From NCBI RefSeq assembly GCF_025961225.1, contig NZ_JAOQNG010000001.1, positions 1,724,501-1,788,500 of the forward strand: a stretch of DNA of 64,000 bases, in the 5' to 3' direction. The notes under the pieces were generated by a model. The model did not search any database and was not told where the DNA came from. It worked only from the letters and a program-made list of their open reading frames with translations. This document shows, one piece after another, positions 53,013-62,698 of this stretch. Numbering within the stretch: position 1 is the first letter of the stretch; every line of letters begins with the position of its first letter. The position numbers and the translations under genes are program-made. Origin of the DNA: Azospirillum canadense (GTDB lineage: Bacteria > Pseudomonadota > Alphaproteobacteria > Azospirillales > Azospirillaceae).

Positions 53013-54461
53013 ATGCTGACCACGCATCCGTTCGACGACGACAAGCTGCGCGAAGAGTGCGGCGTGTTCGGCATCCGCAGCCACACCCAAGCGGCGGCCA
53101 TCACGGCGCTGGGCCTGCACGCGCTGCAGCACCGCGGACAGGAGGCCTGCGGCATCGTCAGCTACGACGGGGACCGCTTCCACCTGCAGCACGCGCTGGG
53201 GCTGGTCGGCGACCATTTCTCGTCCGAGTCGGTGATTGCCAAGCTGAAGGGCCTTCAGGCCATCGGCCACGTCCGCTATGCCACCACGGGCGACACCACG
53301 ATCCGCAACGTCCAGCCGCTCTACGCCGACTTCGAGTTCGGCGGCTTCGCGCTGGCCCACAACGGCAACCTGACCAACGCGCACACGCTGCGCCGCCAGC
53401 TGGTCCGCCGCGGCTGCCTGTTCCAGTCGACCACCGACACCGAAACCATCGTACACCTGATGGCCATCGCCCGCGGCGGCTCGCCGGTCGACCGGCTGAT
53501 CGAGGCGGTGCGGCAGGTCGAGGGCGCCTTCTCGCTGGTGGCGCTGACCCCGAACGAGGTGATCGGCGTACGCGACCCGCTGGGCGTCCGCCCGCTGGTG
53601 CTCGGCAAGCTCGGCGACACGCACATCCTGACCAGCGAGACCTGCGCGCTGGACATCGTCGGCGCCGAGTACGTGCGCGACGTCGAGCCGGGCGAGATGA
53701 TCGTGCTGAACGACCAGGGCGTGCAGAGCCTGCGTCCGTTCCAGCCGCAGGGCCGCCGCTTCTGCATCTTCGAATACATCTACTTCGCGCGGCCGGACAG
53801 CGTGATGGAGGGCTCCTCCGTCTACAACGCCCGCCAGCGGATCGGCGCGGAACTGGCCCGCGAATCGGGCATCGAAGCCGACGTGGTCGTGCCGGTGCCG
53901 GACAGCGGCGTGCCCGCGGCGCTGGGCTACGCGACGCAGAGCGGCGTGCCGTTCGAGTTGGGCATCATCCGCAACCATTACGTCGGCCGCACCTTTATCG
54001 AGCCGACCGACCAGATCCGCCACCTCGGCGTGAAGCTGAAGCACAACGCCAACCGCGCCATGATCGAGGGCAAGCGGGTGGTGCTGGTGGACGACAGCAT
54101 CGTGCGCGGCACGACGTCGAAGAAGATCGTAGAGATGGTGCGCGCCGCCGGCGCCAAGGAGGTGCACATGCGCATCTCCAGCCCGCCGACCTCGCACCCC
54201 TGCTTCTACGGCATCGACACGCCGGAGCAGGGCAAGCTGCTGGCCCACCGCATGTCGGTCGAGGAGATGCGGGACTTCATCCAGGCCGACAGCCTGGCCT
54301 TCATCTCGCTGGACGGCCTCTACCGCGCCATGGGCGAAGAGAAGCGCGATTCGAACAATCTGCGCTACTGCGACGCCTGCTTCACCGGCGAGTACCCGAT
54401 CCCACTGACCGACGCGGTGGACAACCCGCCAGTCGAGGCGAACGTCCGCATCCGCGCGTAA
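53013..54461 (+). CDS. purF: Amidophosphoribosyltransferase
   Basis: The 482-residue enzyme makes phosphoribosylamine from PRPP and glutamine, the first step of purine synthesis. The propeptide of 15 residues (MLTTHPFDDDKLREE) precedes the catalytic C16 of CGVFGI, as in Bacillus-type PurF. The glutaminase block HNGNLTNAHTLRRQ and PRPP site VVLVDDSIVRGTTSKKIVEM are clear; C-terminal cysteines (HPCFYGIDT, RYCDACFTGEYP) suggest an Fe-S cluster. The ATG at 53013 has GAGGA 7 nt upstream. A terminator follows. Confidence 0.96.
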   Translation: MLTTHPFDDDKLREECGVFGIRSHTQAAAITALGLHALQHRGQEACGIVSYDGDRFHLQHALGLVGDHFSSESVIAKLKGLQAIGHVRYATTGDTTIRNVQPLYADFEFGGFALAHNGNLTNAHTLRRQLVRRGCLFQSTTDTETIVHLMAIARGGSPVDRLIEAVRQVEGAFSLVALTPNEVIGVRDPLGVRPLVLGKLGDTHILTSETCALDIVGAEYVRDVEPGEMIVLNDQGVQSLRPFQPQGRRFCIFEYIYFARPDSVMEGSSVYNARQRIGAELARESGIEADVVVPVPDSGVPAALGYATQSGVPFELGIIRNHYVGRTFIEPTDQIRHLGVKLKHNANRAMIEGKRVVLVDDSIVRGTTSKKIVEMVRAAGAKEVHMRISSPPTSHPCFYGIDTPEQGKLLAHRMSVEEMRDFIQADSLAFISLDGLYRAMGEEKRDSNNLRYCDACFTGEYPIPLTDAVDNPPVEANVRIRA

Positions 54462-54479
54462 CGCCGCAATCGTCCCGCA

Positions 54480-54515
54480 AGGCCGGCCGCTCCCATCGGG
54501 ACGGCCGGCCTGTTT
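54480..54515 (+). terminator. Terminator of purF
   Basis: AGGCCGGCCG (54480-54489) pairs with CGGCCGGCCT (54502-54511), with an inner CCC/GGG, followed by GTTTC. It is strong in stem but weak in T-run. Confidence 0.65.
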
Positions 54516-54546
54516 CGCATCCACCCTCAGCCTGTCGAGCCGCCCC

Positions 54547-55254
54547 ATGTCCCGTCTGAATGGTCGCATCGCCCTCATCACCGGCGCATCGCGCGGCATC
54601 GGCGCCGCCGTCGCCAAGCGCTTCGCCGCCGAGGGGGCCCACGTCATCCTGACCGCCCGCACCGTCGGCGGGCTGGAGGAAACGGACGAGGCGATCTACA
54701 AGGCCACGGGGCGCCACGCCACCCTGGCGCCGCTGGACCTGCGGCAGTTCGACAAGATCGACCAGCTGCTGGGCTACTCCATCTTCGAGCGGTTCGGGAA
54801 GCTCGACATCCTCGTCGGCAACGCCGGCGTGCTGGAGGCGCTGGGCCCGGTCGCCCATTACGATCCCAAGCTGTGGGAGCGCGTGATGGACGTGAACGTC
54901 ACGGCCAACTACCGCCTGATCCGCTCCTTCGACCGGCTGCTGCGCGCGTCGGACGCCGGCCGCGCCATCTTCGTGACGTCGGGCGCCGCCTCCGCGCCCT
55001 ACCCGTACTGGAGCCCCTACGGCGCCAGCAAGGCGGCGCTGGAGATGATGGTGAAGACCTACGCGATGGAAATCGCGTCCTCCAACCTGCGCGTCAACCT
55101 GATCGACCCCGGCATCGTCGCGACGAAGCTGCGCATGCAGGCCTTCCCCGGCGAGGACCAGACCAAGCTGACGCAGCCCGACGACGTGGCCGGCCGGTTC
55201 GTGGATCTGGCCGAAGCGGGTTGGACGGGGAATGGGGAAGTGGTTTCGGCTTAG
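54547..55254 (+). CDS. Short-chain dehydrogenase/reductase
   Basis: The 235-residue SDR-family oxidoreductase has cofactor loop LITGASRGIGAAVAKRFAAE, NAG motif LVGNAGVLEALGPVAHYDPK, and catalytic S-Y-K with VTSGAASAPYPYWSPYGASK. The substrate is unknown. The C-terminus (VDLAEAGWTGNGEVVSA) resembles family members ending in this region, so the protein looks complete. Its TAG stop (55252-55254) is part of the TTAG target duplication of the IS element that follows, so the IS sits directly against the coding sequence. Confidence 0.88.
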   Translation: MSRLNGRIALITGASRGIGAAVAKRFAAEGAHVILTARTVGGLEETDEAIYKATGRHATLAPLDLRQFDKIDQLLGYSIFERFGKLDILVGNAGVLEALGPVAHYDPKLWERVMDVNVTANYRLIRSFDRLLRASDAGRAIFVTSGAASAPYPYWSPYGASKAALEMMVKTYAMEIASSNLRVNLIDPGIVATKLRMQAFPGEDQTKLTQPDDVAGRFVDLAEAGWTGNGEVVSA

Positions 55255-56646
55255 TACTACAGCGGGGATTATCCGAAGGTGAGTTTGAGCGGCGCCGACT
55301 GTTAAGCGTGGATCAGTAGGGAGGGTCCACGGATGACGACCATTGCTGAAGCGGAACGATGGGCGAGCGCGCTGGAGCATCTGGTGGAGCAGCTTGCGCC
55401 CCGCTTTCGTCGCCTGGAGGCGCGTCAGCGGGCACTGACGTATTTGCGCGGTCTTCTGGCCCCTCTGGAGCGCAAGAACGGCTGGCATCTGGCGGAAGCC
55501 GCCGGCGATCGCACGCCGGACGCCCTGCACGACTTCCTTGGTCGCGCCCGCTGGGACGCCGAGGCGGTGCGCGATGACCTGCAAGCTTATGTGGTTGAGC
55601 ACCTGGGGGATGCCGACGCTGTCCTGGTGCTCGACGAGACCGGTTTTCTCAAGAAGGGCACCCGCTCGGTCGGCGTCAAACGCCAGTACTGCGGCACCGC
55701 CGGGCGTACCGAGAACTGTCAGGTCGCCGTGTTCCTGAGCTATGCCAGCCGCCGCGGCCGGGCGTTGATTGATCGCGCGCTGTACTTGCCGGAGGAGTGG
55801 ACGGCGGATGCCGAACGCCGGCGTCTGGCCGGGGTGCCGGAGGAGGTGGGCTTTGCCACCAAACCGAAGCAGGGCCGGGCGATGCTGGAGCGCGCCGTTG
55901 CGGCGGGGGTGCCCTGCGCCTGGGTGACGGCCGACAGCGTGTACGGCGGCGACTACGCGCTGCGGCTGTGGTTGGAACGGCAACCGATTGGCTATGTCCT
56001 GGCGGTCACCAGCAAACAACGGGCGCCGCTCGGTTTTGATACGGTCAAGGAGCGGGCCGTCGCCCGCGTAGGGGCTTGCGACTGGCAGCGACTGAGCGCC
56101 GGCGATGGGGCCAAGGGCCCGCGGCTCTACGACTGGGCGTACAAGAGCTATCCGTCACTGCGCGCGGGCTGGAGCCGTGGCCTGCTGGTGCGCCGCTCGA
56201 TCGCGGAACCGGACAAGCTGACCTACTATTTGACCTTTGCGCCGGAGGGCACGCCGTTGCTGACACTGGTGCGGATCGCGGGCACACGCTGGACGGTGGA
56301 GGCGTGTTTCGAAGCCGCCAAGGGCGAGGTGGGGCTGGACCAGTACGAGGTGCGCACCTGGACGGCGTGGCACCGCCACGTCACGCTGGCCATGTTCGCC
56401 TTGGCCTTTCTCACCGTCGCCCGAGCGGCGGCTATCGGGGGGCGAGGAGCGCGTCGATCTGTCGGCCGATTTGCTGCCCCTCACCGTGCCGGAAATCCGC
56501 CGCCTGCTTGCATCCTGGATCGGCCTGCCGCGGCCCGAACCCACCGTCGTTATCGCTTGGTCCGTCTGGCGGCGCCAACACCAGCAACGCGCACGCCAGT
56601 TCCATTGGAGGCGCCGTACCCAAACCGGTAAATCCCCGCTGTAGTA
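55255..56646 (+). mobile_element. IS701-family insertion sequence, 1392 bp
   Basis: Terminal inverted repeats start TACTACAGCGGGGATT on both ends (16 identical bases, then imperfect match ATCCG versus TACCG). A 4-bp target duplication TTAG flanks the element (55251-55254 and 56647-56650), fitting the YTAR preference of the IS701 family. It carries a single transposase gene in the plus direction. Nearly identical ends and a clean duplication point to a fairly recent insertion. Confidence 0.93.
55333..56644 (+). pseudogene. IS701-family transposase with one-base frameshift
   Basis: The DDE transposase begins MTTIAEAERWASALEHLVEQ. Catalytic regions are VLVLDETGFLKKG (D), WVTADSVYGGDYALRLWL (D) and EACFEAAKGEVGLDQYEVRT (E), all before the shift. 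After ALAFLTVARAAAIG (about residue 368) a G6 run (56437-56442) moves the frame: as written the protein continues RGARRSVGRF to a stop at 56631. Removing one G gives EERVDLSADLLPLTVPEIRR and VVIAWSVWRRQHQQRARQFH, a normal IS701 C-terminus ending at 56644. It is either inactivated, a programmed slip, or a sequencing error. Confidence 0.85.
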
Positions 56647-56673
56647 TTAGGGGATGAGTGGTTGCGTTGATGC

Positions 56674-56778
56674 CCCCACCCCAACCCTCCCCCGCTGGGC
56701 GGGGGAGGGAACTGCCGCCGGACTTTAGCTAAGGTCCTGTCTCCCTCCCCCGCCCAGCGGGGGAGGGTCGGGGTGGGG
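56674..56778. repeat. Compound REP-like palindrome (inverted pair of GC-rich units)
   Basis: Two 37-bp arms (56674-56710 and 56742-56778) are imperfect reverse complements. Each arm contains its own palindrome CCCTCCCCCGC-TGGG-CGGGGGAGGG. The core CCCTCCCCC/GGGGGAGGG recurs in a simpler form at 60533-60554. It lies 24 bp beyond the IS target site. It is probably a dispersed repeat of the genome; transcription termination toward der is possible. Confidence 0.75.
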
Positions 56779-56922
56779 CCCCGACTGGAGCGGCAGCGAA
56801 ACCCGACACTGGCTTCCATGGCGCGGATGTTGGGTTTCGGCTGCGCCTGCATCCAACCTACGACAGGACATGAAAAAGGGGCGGTGTATGTGCACCGCCC
56901 CTTTTTCTTTGATCTCACCCGA

Positions 56923-58323
56923 TCAATCGTCGGCGTACGGGTTCTTCTGCTTGCGCAGCAGCAGGCGCACGGGCACGCCGGGCAGTTCGAACGTCTCGCG
57001 CAGGTGCCCGATCAGATAGCGCTGGTAGCTCTCCGGCAAGTCCAGCGGCTTGTTCACGAAAAGCGCCACGGTCGGCGGGCGGGTCTTCACCTGCGTGGCG
57101 TAGCGGATCTTCACGCGGCGGCCCTCGACCAGGGGCGGCGGATGGTGCTCCAGCACGCCTTCAATCCAGCGGTTCAGCTGGGCTGTCGGGATGCGGCGGT
57201 TCCACTGGGCGTAGGTCGACAGGATCGAGTCGAGCAGCGTGTCCAGCTTCTTGCCCTGAAGGGCGGAGATGGTCACGACCTCCACGCCCTTGATCTGGGC
57301 GAGCGTCGCCTGGAGCTTGTCCTCCACCTGGCGCAGTGCCATGGCGCGGTCGTCGACGGCGTCCCACTTGTTCAACGCGATGACCAGGGCGCGGCCTTCC
57401 TCCACCACCATGCGGGCGATGGTCAGATCCTGCTTGTCCAGAATCTGGTTGGCATCGACGACCAGCAGCACGACCTGCGCCATGCGGATGACCCGCAGCG
57501 CGTCGGCCACCGCCAGCTTTTCGACCTTCGCGTCCACGCGGGCGCGCTTGCGCATGCCGGCCGTGTCCACCAGACGGAACTTGCGGCCGCGCCACTCCCA
57601 GTCGACGCTGATGGCGTCGCGGGTCATGCCGGCTTCCGGACCGGTCAGCACGCGCTCCTCACCGATCAGGCTATTCAGCAGAGTCGACTTGCCGACGTTG
57701 GGCCGACCGACAATGGCGATCTGGATGGGCTTCGCCAGATCCTCGGCGGGCTCCGGCTGGTCGCCGATGGGAAGCTCGCTGGCTTCTGTCGGAGCGGCCT
57801 CGGCGAACTCGTCCTCCTCCTCGTCCTCCTTGGGGGCGAAGGGCAGCAGAGCCTGAACGAGGTCAGCCATGCCCTCGCCATGCTCCGCCGACAGCGGGAT
57901 CGGCTCGCCGAGGCCAAGCTCGAACGCCTCGTAGAGGCCGGGCATGCCGGCCTTGCCTTCCGCCTTGTTGGCGACCAGCAGGACCGGCGTCTTGCCCTTG
58001 CGCAGCAGCGATGCGAAATGCCGATCCAGCGGCGTGATGCCGGCGCGGGCGTCCACGATGAACAGCGCCACGTCGGCGCGGTTCAGCGCGCGTTCGGTCT
58101 GGCGGCGCATGCGCGCCTCCAGGCTGTCGTCGGTGACGTCCTCCAGGCCCGCGGTGTCGACCACGGTGAAGGACAGGCCGCCCATACGGGCGGGTGCCGA
58201 GCGCCAGTCGCGCGTCACGCCCGGCGTGTCGTCGACCAACGCCAGCTTCTTGCCGGCCAGACGGTTGAACAGGGTCGACTTGCCGACGTTCGGCCGGCCG
58301 ACGAGAGCCACGGTAAAGGACAT
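56923..58323 (-). CDS. der: Ribosome-assembly GTPase Der (EngA)
   Basis: The 466-residue protein has two tandem G domains: first [16 protein letters not shown] with DTPGV and LVANKAEG; second [16 protein letters not shown] with DTAGMRKRA and [10 protein letters not shown]-terminal KH-like domain ends [16 protein letters not shown]. It is needed for 50S maturation. An acidic linker ([20 protein letters not shown]) joins the G domains. The ATG at 58323 gives [14 protein letters not shown]; upstream frame is not conserved. It is last in the minus-strand set with the BamB-like and YfgM-like genes, the usual neighbours. Confidence 0.95.
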   Translation of the reverse strand: MSFTVALVGRPNVGKSTLFNRLAGKKLALVDDTPGVTRDWRSAPARMGGLSFTVVDTAGLEDVTDDSLEARMRRQTERALNRADVALFIVDARAGITPLDRHFASLLRKGKTPVLLVANKAEGKAGMPGLYEAFELGLGEPIPLSAEHGEGMADLVQALLPFAPKEDEEEDEFAEAAPTEASELPIGDQPEPAEDLAKPIQIAIVGRPNVGKSTLLNSLIGEERVLTGPEAGMTRDAISVDWEWRGRKFRLVDTAGMRKRARVDAKVEKLAVADALRVIRMAQVVLLVVDANQILDKQDLTIARMVVEEGRALVIALNKWDAVDDRAMALRQVEDKLQATLAQIKGVEVVTISALQGKKLDTLLDSILSTYAQWNRRIPTAQLNRWIEGVLEHHPPPLVEGRRVKIRYATQVKTRPPTVALFVNKPLDLPESYQRYLIGHLRETFELPGVPVRLLLRKQKNPYADD

Positions 58324-58363
58324 CGGGCCGGAGGCCTCACTCACACAGGAAAAAGAAAGGCGG

Positions 58364-59734
58364 TCAACGGTACGCGACCAGCGTACCGTTGTCGCCCAGA
58401 ACATATAGGGTGTTGTTCGCGACGATTGGAGGCAAGTAGCTGCCGGACTGGAGCGAATAACGGGTGACGATCTGCCCGTCGCCGGGCGACAGGGCCAGCA
58501 TCTGGCCGTGCGATCCGGTGACGTACAGCTTGCCGCCGGCCACGACCGGACCGGACCAGGTGATCGGGCCCTTCTTGTCCTCCATGTCCTTGAACCGGTC
58601 GAGCGGCGTCACCCAGCGGATGCGCCCGGCCTGCCGGGACATCGCCACCACTTCGGAATCGTTGGTGACGACGTACAGGTAATCGCCGGCCAGCCACGGC
58701 GTCTGCGTCCCCCCGATCTCCGCCTCCCAGACCCGGACGCCGATGCGCTCGTCGATCGCCACCGTGCGGCCGGAATGGCCGATGGCGTAGACGATGCCGC
58801 GGTCGATGACCGGAAGGCCGCGGATGTCGGCGAGGCTGCTGAGCGCGCCGGCGCGGCGGATGGCCGCCAGGCTCTCCTGCCAGGCGACGCGGCCGTTCTC
58901 CGGGCGGAGGCCGTACAGCTCGCCCGAGGAATAGGGGGCCACAACCAGGGTCGACGTCGCCGCCGGGCTGACGGCCCCCAGCAGGCCGGCGGTTTCCAGG
59001 ATGCCCTGGTGCGTCCACTGGACGGCGCCGTCGGTCGCCGACAGGGCGGCCAGCTGGTTGTCGAGCGTCAGCACATAGACGCGCCCGCCGTCCACCGTCG
59101 GCGCGCCGCGGACCGGGCCGGGCACGCGCTTGCGCCAGATGACGTTGCCGTTGGCGGGATCGAGCGCCAGAACCTCGGCGAAGCCCGTCGCGGCGAAGAC
59201 CCGGCCGTCGGCGTAGGCCACGCCGCCGCCGCTGGCGCCGCCGCGCTCGTTCTCCGGCTTGGTGTCGACGCGCCACAGCTGGCGGCCGCCCTTCTCGTCC
59301 AGGGCCGCGACGTGGGAGTCCGCGTCCATGGCGAAGATCTTGCCGTCGGCGACCACCGGGGTGGACAGCAGCATACGCGAGCTGCTGGAGCCCGAGCCGA
59401 TGTCGCCACGCCACGCCTCGGCCGGGTTCGCCGACAGGGCGAGATGGCCCAGGTTGTGGTCCGGCGTGCCGCCCGCCTGCGCCCAGGCCGCGTTGGCGAC
59501 GGCCGGCGGCAGGGTCACCGCGGTGTCGGCGATGCGCGGGTCCACTTCCAGCTTGCGCTCGCGGGTCAGCACGGCAACGCGCTGGCCCGGCAAGGGCGGC
59601 TCGGGCGTCTTGCCGAACCAATCGTTCATGGTGTCGCAGCCGGCGAGCAGCACGGCGAGCAACGGGGTGGACAGCAGCGCCGCGCGCGTCAGAGCGCGGG
59701 CCTTTTCTTTCTTGGCCTTGGGGGTGCGGGTCAT
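58364..59734 (-). CDS. BamB-like outer-membrane assembly lipoprotein (PQQ-like beta-propeller)
   Basis: The 456-residue lipoprotein has a basic N-terminus ([15 protein letters not shown]) and lipobox LLAGC with C33. The rest is an eight-bladed propeller of PQQ-like repeats: [75 protein letters not shown]. BamB helps the BAM complex insert outer-membrane proteins. Synteny der-bamB-yfgM, as in E. coli, supports the call. The start shares a base with the upstream stop (TGATG). Confidence 0.9.
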   Translation of the reverse strand: MTRTPKAKKEKARALTRAALLSTPLLAVLLAGCDTMNDWFGKTPEPPLPGQRVAVLTRERKLEVDPRIADTAVTLPPAVANAAWAQAGGTPDHNLGHLALSANPAEAWRGDIGSGSSSSRMLLSTPVVADGKIFAMDADSHVAALDEKGGRQLWRVDTKPENERGGASGGGVAYADGRVFAATGFAEVLALDPANGNVIWRKRVPGPVRGAPTVDGGRVYVLTLDNQLAALSATDGAVQWTHQGILETAGLLGAVSPAATSTLVVAPYSSGELYGLRPENGRVAWQESLAAIRRAGALSSLADIRGLPVIDRGIVYAIGHSGRTVAIDERIGVRVWEAEIGGTQTPWLAGDYLYVVTNDSEVVAMSRQAGRIRWVTPLDRFKDMEDKKGPITWSGPVVAGGKLYVTGSHGQMLALSPGDGQIVTRYSLQSGSYLPPIVANNTLYVLGDNGTLVAYR

Positions 59735-60378
59735 CAGGACTTGCCGTAGAGGGTGGCGAGATCCGCGGCGCGCGAGCGGACGCCCGCCGGAGCCTGAGAG
59801 TCGTCGGCCAGTTGCTGGAAAAGGGTGCGCGCCTTGTCCTTGTCGCCGGCGCGGCCAGCCAGGATGCCGCTCATCTCCCGCGCGGAGAAGCGCCACGGGC
59901 TGGAATCGGCGGTCAGCGGCTGGAGGCGCGCCTGAAGCTGCGCCGGATCGCCGCTGCCCAGCTGGTGCATCACCGACAGCAGGGACGCGAGATCGCGGTA
60001 GGCGCCGCTGACGGCGCCGTTGGCGGCCAGCTTGTCGTAGACCTCCACCGCCTCGGCGGTCTTGCCCTCGCGGGTCAGGAGGGCGGCGGCGTTCAGCTGG
60101 GCCAGCGCCGCCATGCCCGGATCGGCCTTCCCGGCGAAGGCGGCCAGCGCCTCCACGCCCTTCTCCGGCCCCTGCCCCGTCTGGGACAGCGCCGCGGCCA
60201 GCGCCGCCGTCTCCTTTTGGTGCTGCGACTGCTGCCAGCTGCGCCATGCGGTGTAGCCGCCGGTGCCGGCGACGATCACCAGGGCGCCGGCAAGCATGAT
60301 CCCGCCATAGCGCTTGAACAGGCGCTCCATGCGGTCTCGGCGCAAATCCTCGTCGACTTCGCGGAAAATATCGCTCAT
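59734..60378 (-). CDS. YfgM-like tetratricopeptide-fold membrane protein
   Basis: The 214-residue protein begins MSDIFREVDEDLRRDRMERL, then a single transmembrane helix (about 26-46, IMLAGALVIVAGTGGYTAWR) and a periplasmic helical-repeat domain (FAGKADPGMAALAQLNAAAL, EAVEVYDKLAANGAVSGAYR). This is the DUF2133/YfgM form, an ancillary SecYEG chaperone in E. coli. The ATG at 60378 is chosen because the frame before it is unlike the family. It is first in the operon with the BamB-like gene and der. Confidence 0.87.
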   Translation of the reverse strand: MSDIFREVDEDLRRDRMERLFKRYGGIMLAGALVIVAGTGGYTAWRSWQQSQHQKETAALAAALSQTGQGPEKGVEALAAFAGKADPGMAALAQLNAAALLTREGKTAEAVEVYDKLAANGAVSGAYRDLASLLSVMHQLGSGDPAQLQARLQPLTADSSPWRFSAREMSGILAGRAGDKDKARTLFQQLADDSQAPAGVRSRAADLATLYGKS

Positions 60379-60532
60379 GGCCCTACAGCGGCGTCCGACG
60401 GCGTGACGGCCGTCCTTGCGTGTGTCGTTGACCCGCACGCGAATGCGGCGGGCAATTCCTTGTGCGTCACAGGGCCGGATAGCATTGGCCGGCGCACGCG
60501 GTCAAGGCGCAAGGCTGCCTTTTGGGCAATCT

Positions 60533-60554
60533 GTCCTCCCCCGTGGGGGAGGAC
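60533..60554. repeat. Perfect GC hairpin after the thioredoxin-fold gene
   Basis: GTCCTCCCCC and GGGGGAGGAC form a perfect 10-bp stem with a 2-nt centre, 12 bp beyond the stop of the gene at 60566 on the minus strand. It shares the CCTCCCCC core with the repeat at 56674 and probably ends or protects this transcript. Confidence 0.6.
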
Positions 60555-60565
60555 GCCGCTTCCCG

Positions 60566-61117
60566 TCAGGCCGGGTCGCGCCATTTGATCGAGCAGCCCA
60601 TGCTGGGGATCTGGTCGGCCGGCCCCTGCCCCGTGTCGGCGATTCGGACCATGGCGTGGTACAGCTCGCGCGGGGTGTCCGGCAGGAGGTGGGTCTTCGA
60701 GGCGTCAAGCCGCCCGCGGTATTGCAGGCAGAGGTCGGCGTTGAAGCCGAAGAAATCCGGCGTGCAGACCGCCCCGTAGGCCCGCGCGACCTCTTGGCGG
60801 TCGTCGAGCAGATAGGGAAACGGGAAGCCGTTTTCCTGCGCGAAGCGCTTCATGTTGTCGAAGCCGTCCTCGGGATAGCGGTCGGTGTCGTTGGACATGA
60901 TGGCGACGGCGTTGATCCCGTGCGGTTTCAGCGCGTTGGCCTCGTCGACGATTCGCCCGATCACGGCTTTCACGTAGGGGCAGTGGTTGCAGATGAACAT
61001 CACCAGCGTCCCCTTCGGGCCGCGCAGGTCGGCGAGGCTGTAGGTCTTGCCGTCGGTTCCCTTGAGGCTGAAGTCCACCGCGTTCCAGCCGAACTCGCAC
61101 ACCGGGGTTTCCGCCAT
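60566..61117 (-). CDS. Thioredoxin-fold (PRX-like) protein
   Basis: The 183-residue protein has a redoxin core: FSLKGTDGKTYSLADLRGPK, LVMFICNHCPYVKAVIGRIV and VAIMSNDTDRYPEDGFDNMK, then GAVCTPDFFGFNADLCLQYR. The CNHC motif before PYVK is that of PRX-like1 proteins of the TlpA/peroxiredoxin superfamily; whether it acts as reductase or peroxidase is not known. There is no signal peptide, so it is cytoplasmic. The ATG at 61117 opens MAETPVCEFGW. It stands alone. Confidence 0.88.
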   Translation of the reverse strand: MAETPVCEFGWNAVDFSLKGTDGKTYSLADLRGPKGTLVMFICNHCPYVKAVIGRIVDEANALKPHGINAVAIMSNDTDRYPEDGFDNMKRFAQENGFPFPYLLDDRQEVARAYGAVCTPDFFGFNADLCLQYRGRLDASKTHLLPDTPRELYHAMVRIADTGQGPADQIPSMGCSIKWRDPA

Positions 61118-61316
61118 CGTCGATTCCTCTTCCTGGGCTCTGGTTCCTGGGGCTCTGATTCCCGTCACCGCCGGACGGCCGTATAAGAGGTGAGGCGAAA
61201 GCCGGAATCGGAAAGGCCGCGGGGGCACGTTCGTCGCACCCTCTCGCGGCCTTCCGCAGTCGTCGTTTCCAACCCCAAACGCTTTAAAAAGGTCCCCGCC
61301 GATCCGCTTGCCGCGA

Positions 61317-61964
61317 TCAGGAGGCCATCGCCGCCGCGGCGATCACCGCCTGCGTGCGGTTCTTCACGCCCAGAGACTTGAAGATCGCCGTGACATGGAT
61401 CTTCACCGTGCCTTCCGACAGGCCCAGCTCGTAGGCGATCTGCTTGTTCGACTTGCCGGCGCGCAGGCAGTCGAGAACCTCGCGCTGGCGTTGGGTCAGG
61501 CCGTAGCCCGAGTTGCGGTCCACGCCGTCCATGCTGCGGCGGCGCGGGGACTGCTCGGTCGCCACGGCGGCGGCCAGCGCGTTCGGCGGGACGTAGATGC
61601 CGCCGGAGAAGACGAGGTTCAGCGCGCCCATCATCACCTTGACGCTGCTGGACTTCGGGATGTAGCCCGTCGCCCCGTGATCGAGCGCGCCGCGAATGTC
61701 GCTCAGCTGCTCCGACGCGGAAATCACCACGACGGGAACGCCCGGCTGCAGCGCCTGCACGTCGCGCAGGCCGTCGAAGCCCGGCCAGCTCGGCATATGC
61801 AGATCCATCAGGACGATATCAAAGCTGCCGCCGGTGCGGCACTGTTCCACCACCTCGTTGAAGGTGCCGGCCTCGATGAAGGTGGCGTCCGTGTGAAGCT
61901 GCTCCAGCAGTCGACGCAGGCCTTCACGAAAAAGGAGATGGTCATCACCAATCAGAATTCTCAT
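61317..61964 (-). CDS. LuxR/NarL-type response regulator
   Basis: The 215-residue two-domain regulator has a receiver with acidic pair D7-D8 (ILIGDDHLLFREGL), phospho-acceptor D54 (IVLMDLHMPSWPG), and a lysine in GYIPKSSS. A LuxR-type HTH follows at about 150-212 (YGLTQRQREVLDCLRAGKSN, KQIAYELGLSEGTVKIHVTA). All phosphorylation residues are intact. No histidine kinase gene is adjacent. It is divergent from the regulator at 62699 across 734 bp, and a third LuxR gene follows at the window end. Confidence 0.93.
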   Translation of the reverse strand: MRILIGDDHLLFREGLRRLLEQLHTDATFIEAGTFNEVVEQCRTGGSFDIVLMDLHMPSWPGFDGLRDVQALQPGVPVVVISASEQLSDIRGALDHGATGYIPKSSSVKVMMGALNLVFSGGIYVPPNALAAAVATEQSPRRRSMDGVDRNSGYGLTQRQREVLDCLRAGKSNKQIAYELGLSEGTVKIHVTAIFKSLGVKNRTQAVIAAAAMAS

Positions 61965-62698
61965 GGTCCCCGTCCACCCTGTTTTGCTGCCGAATTCTTT
62001 TGGAGCCGCTTGCCCCTCCTGTCCGGGTCACCCCCACGGTGACCGGACCATTCCCCACCTAGATGGCTTACATGACAGCTACCACATTCGGGCGAGTACC
62101 AACATACCGACAACGGCCATAGGTCATTTGCGGTTGTGAAACGACCTTCGACACGGGTCGGCATCCGGAACAAAGGAGGAACTACGCTAAAGGTCATAGA
62201 ACCCAGCCGGAAAGTAATGCCGTGGCGTTCGACAGCGGCGGGTCAACCCGGGAACCCAGGGACCGGCGGCCTGTTTCCGGATGTGCGAAGCGCACGACCC
62301 GATTGCAGCCTAAAATAGTTAAGATTGTCCAAACGGGAAAAATTGGCGCCAACGGGGTTCATCCGGTCGGGGCCTAGACCACAACCCCGCCGAACAACGG
62401 CCTCATGCCCTTTTTAGCGAGCTCGTCACGAAAGTATTATCGCTCCGAGGGGCCAGGTCGCCATTCAGATGTGCTTGACGATCTTGAGTGATCGTCTATC
62501 GTTTGATTTACGCAGCACAGACCTAATTTATAAAATCATAGATACAGTGTCAAGTTTTTTTCCAGCTTTGAAAGACATATCCAAGATATTCGATGCAGTG
62601 TTTAACCGAAGTCGTTCGTGTTTCAACCAACCTCAACAGGCGGCGACAATGCCCGTTAAGGGCCTGCCGTGGATGCCTCCTCCAAACAGAGCTGACCC
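61965..62698. other. 734-bp, relatively AT-rich divergent intergenic region between two LuxR-type genes
   Basis: From about 62390 to 62620 the base composition is clearly AT-richer than the rest of the window. A 20-bp dyad GACGATC-N6-GATCGTC lies at 62477-62496. Short open frames (for example 62469-62708 on the plus strand) lack ribosome sites and conserved character. The region should hold both divergent promoters and possibly operator sites; a small RNA cannot be excluded. Confidence 0.5.
62477..62496. promoter_or_regulatory. 20-bp dyad, possible LuxR-type operator
   Basis: GACGATC-TTGAGT-GATCGTC is a perfect 7+7 dyad with 6-bp centre, about 200 bp before the regulator gene at 62699. The size suits a dimeric LuxR-type HTH protein. 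A TTGACG -35-like hexamer overlaps its left end (62475-62480). Confidence 0.35.
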
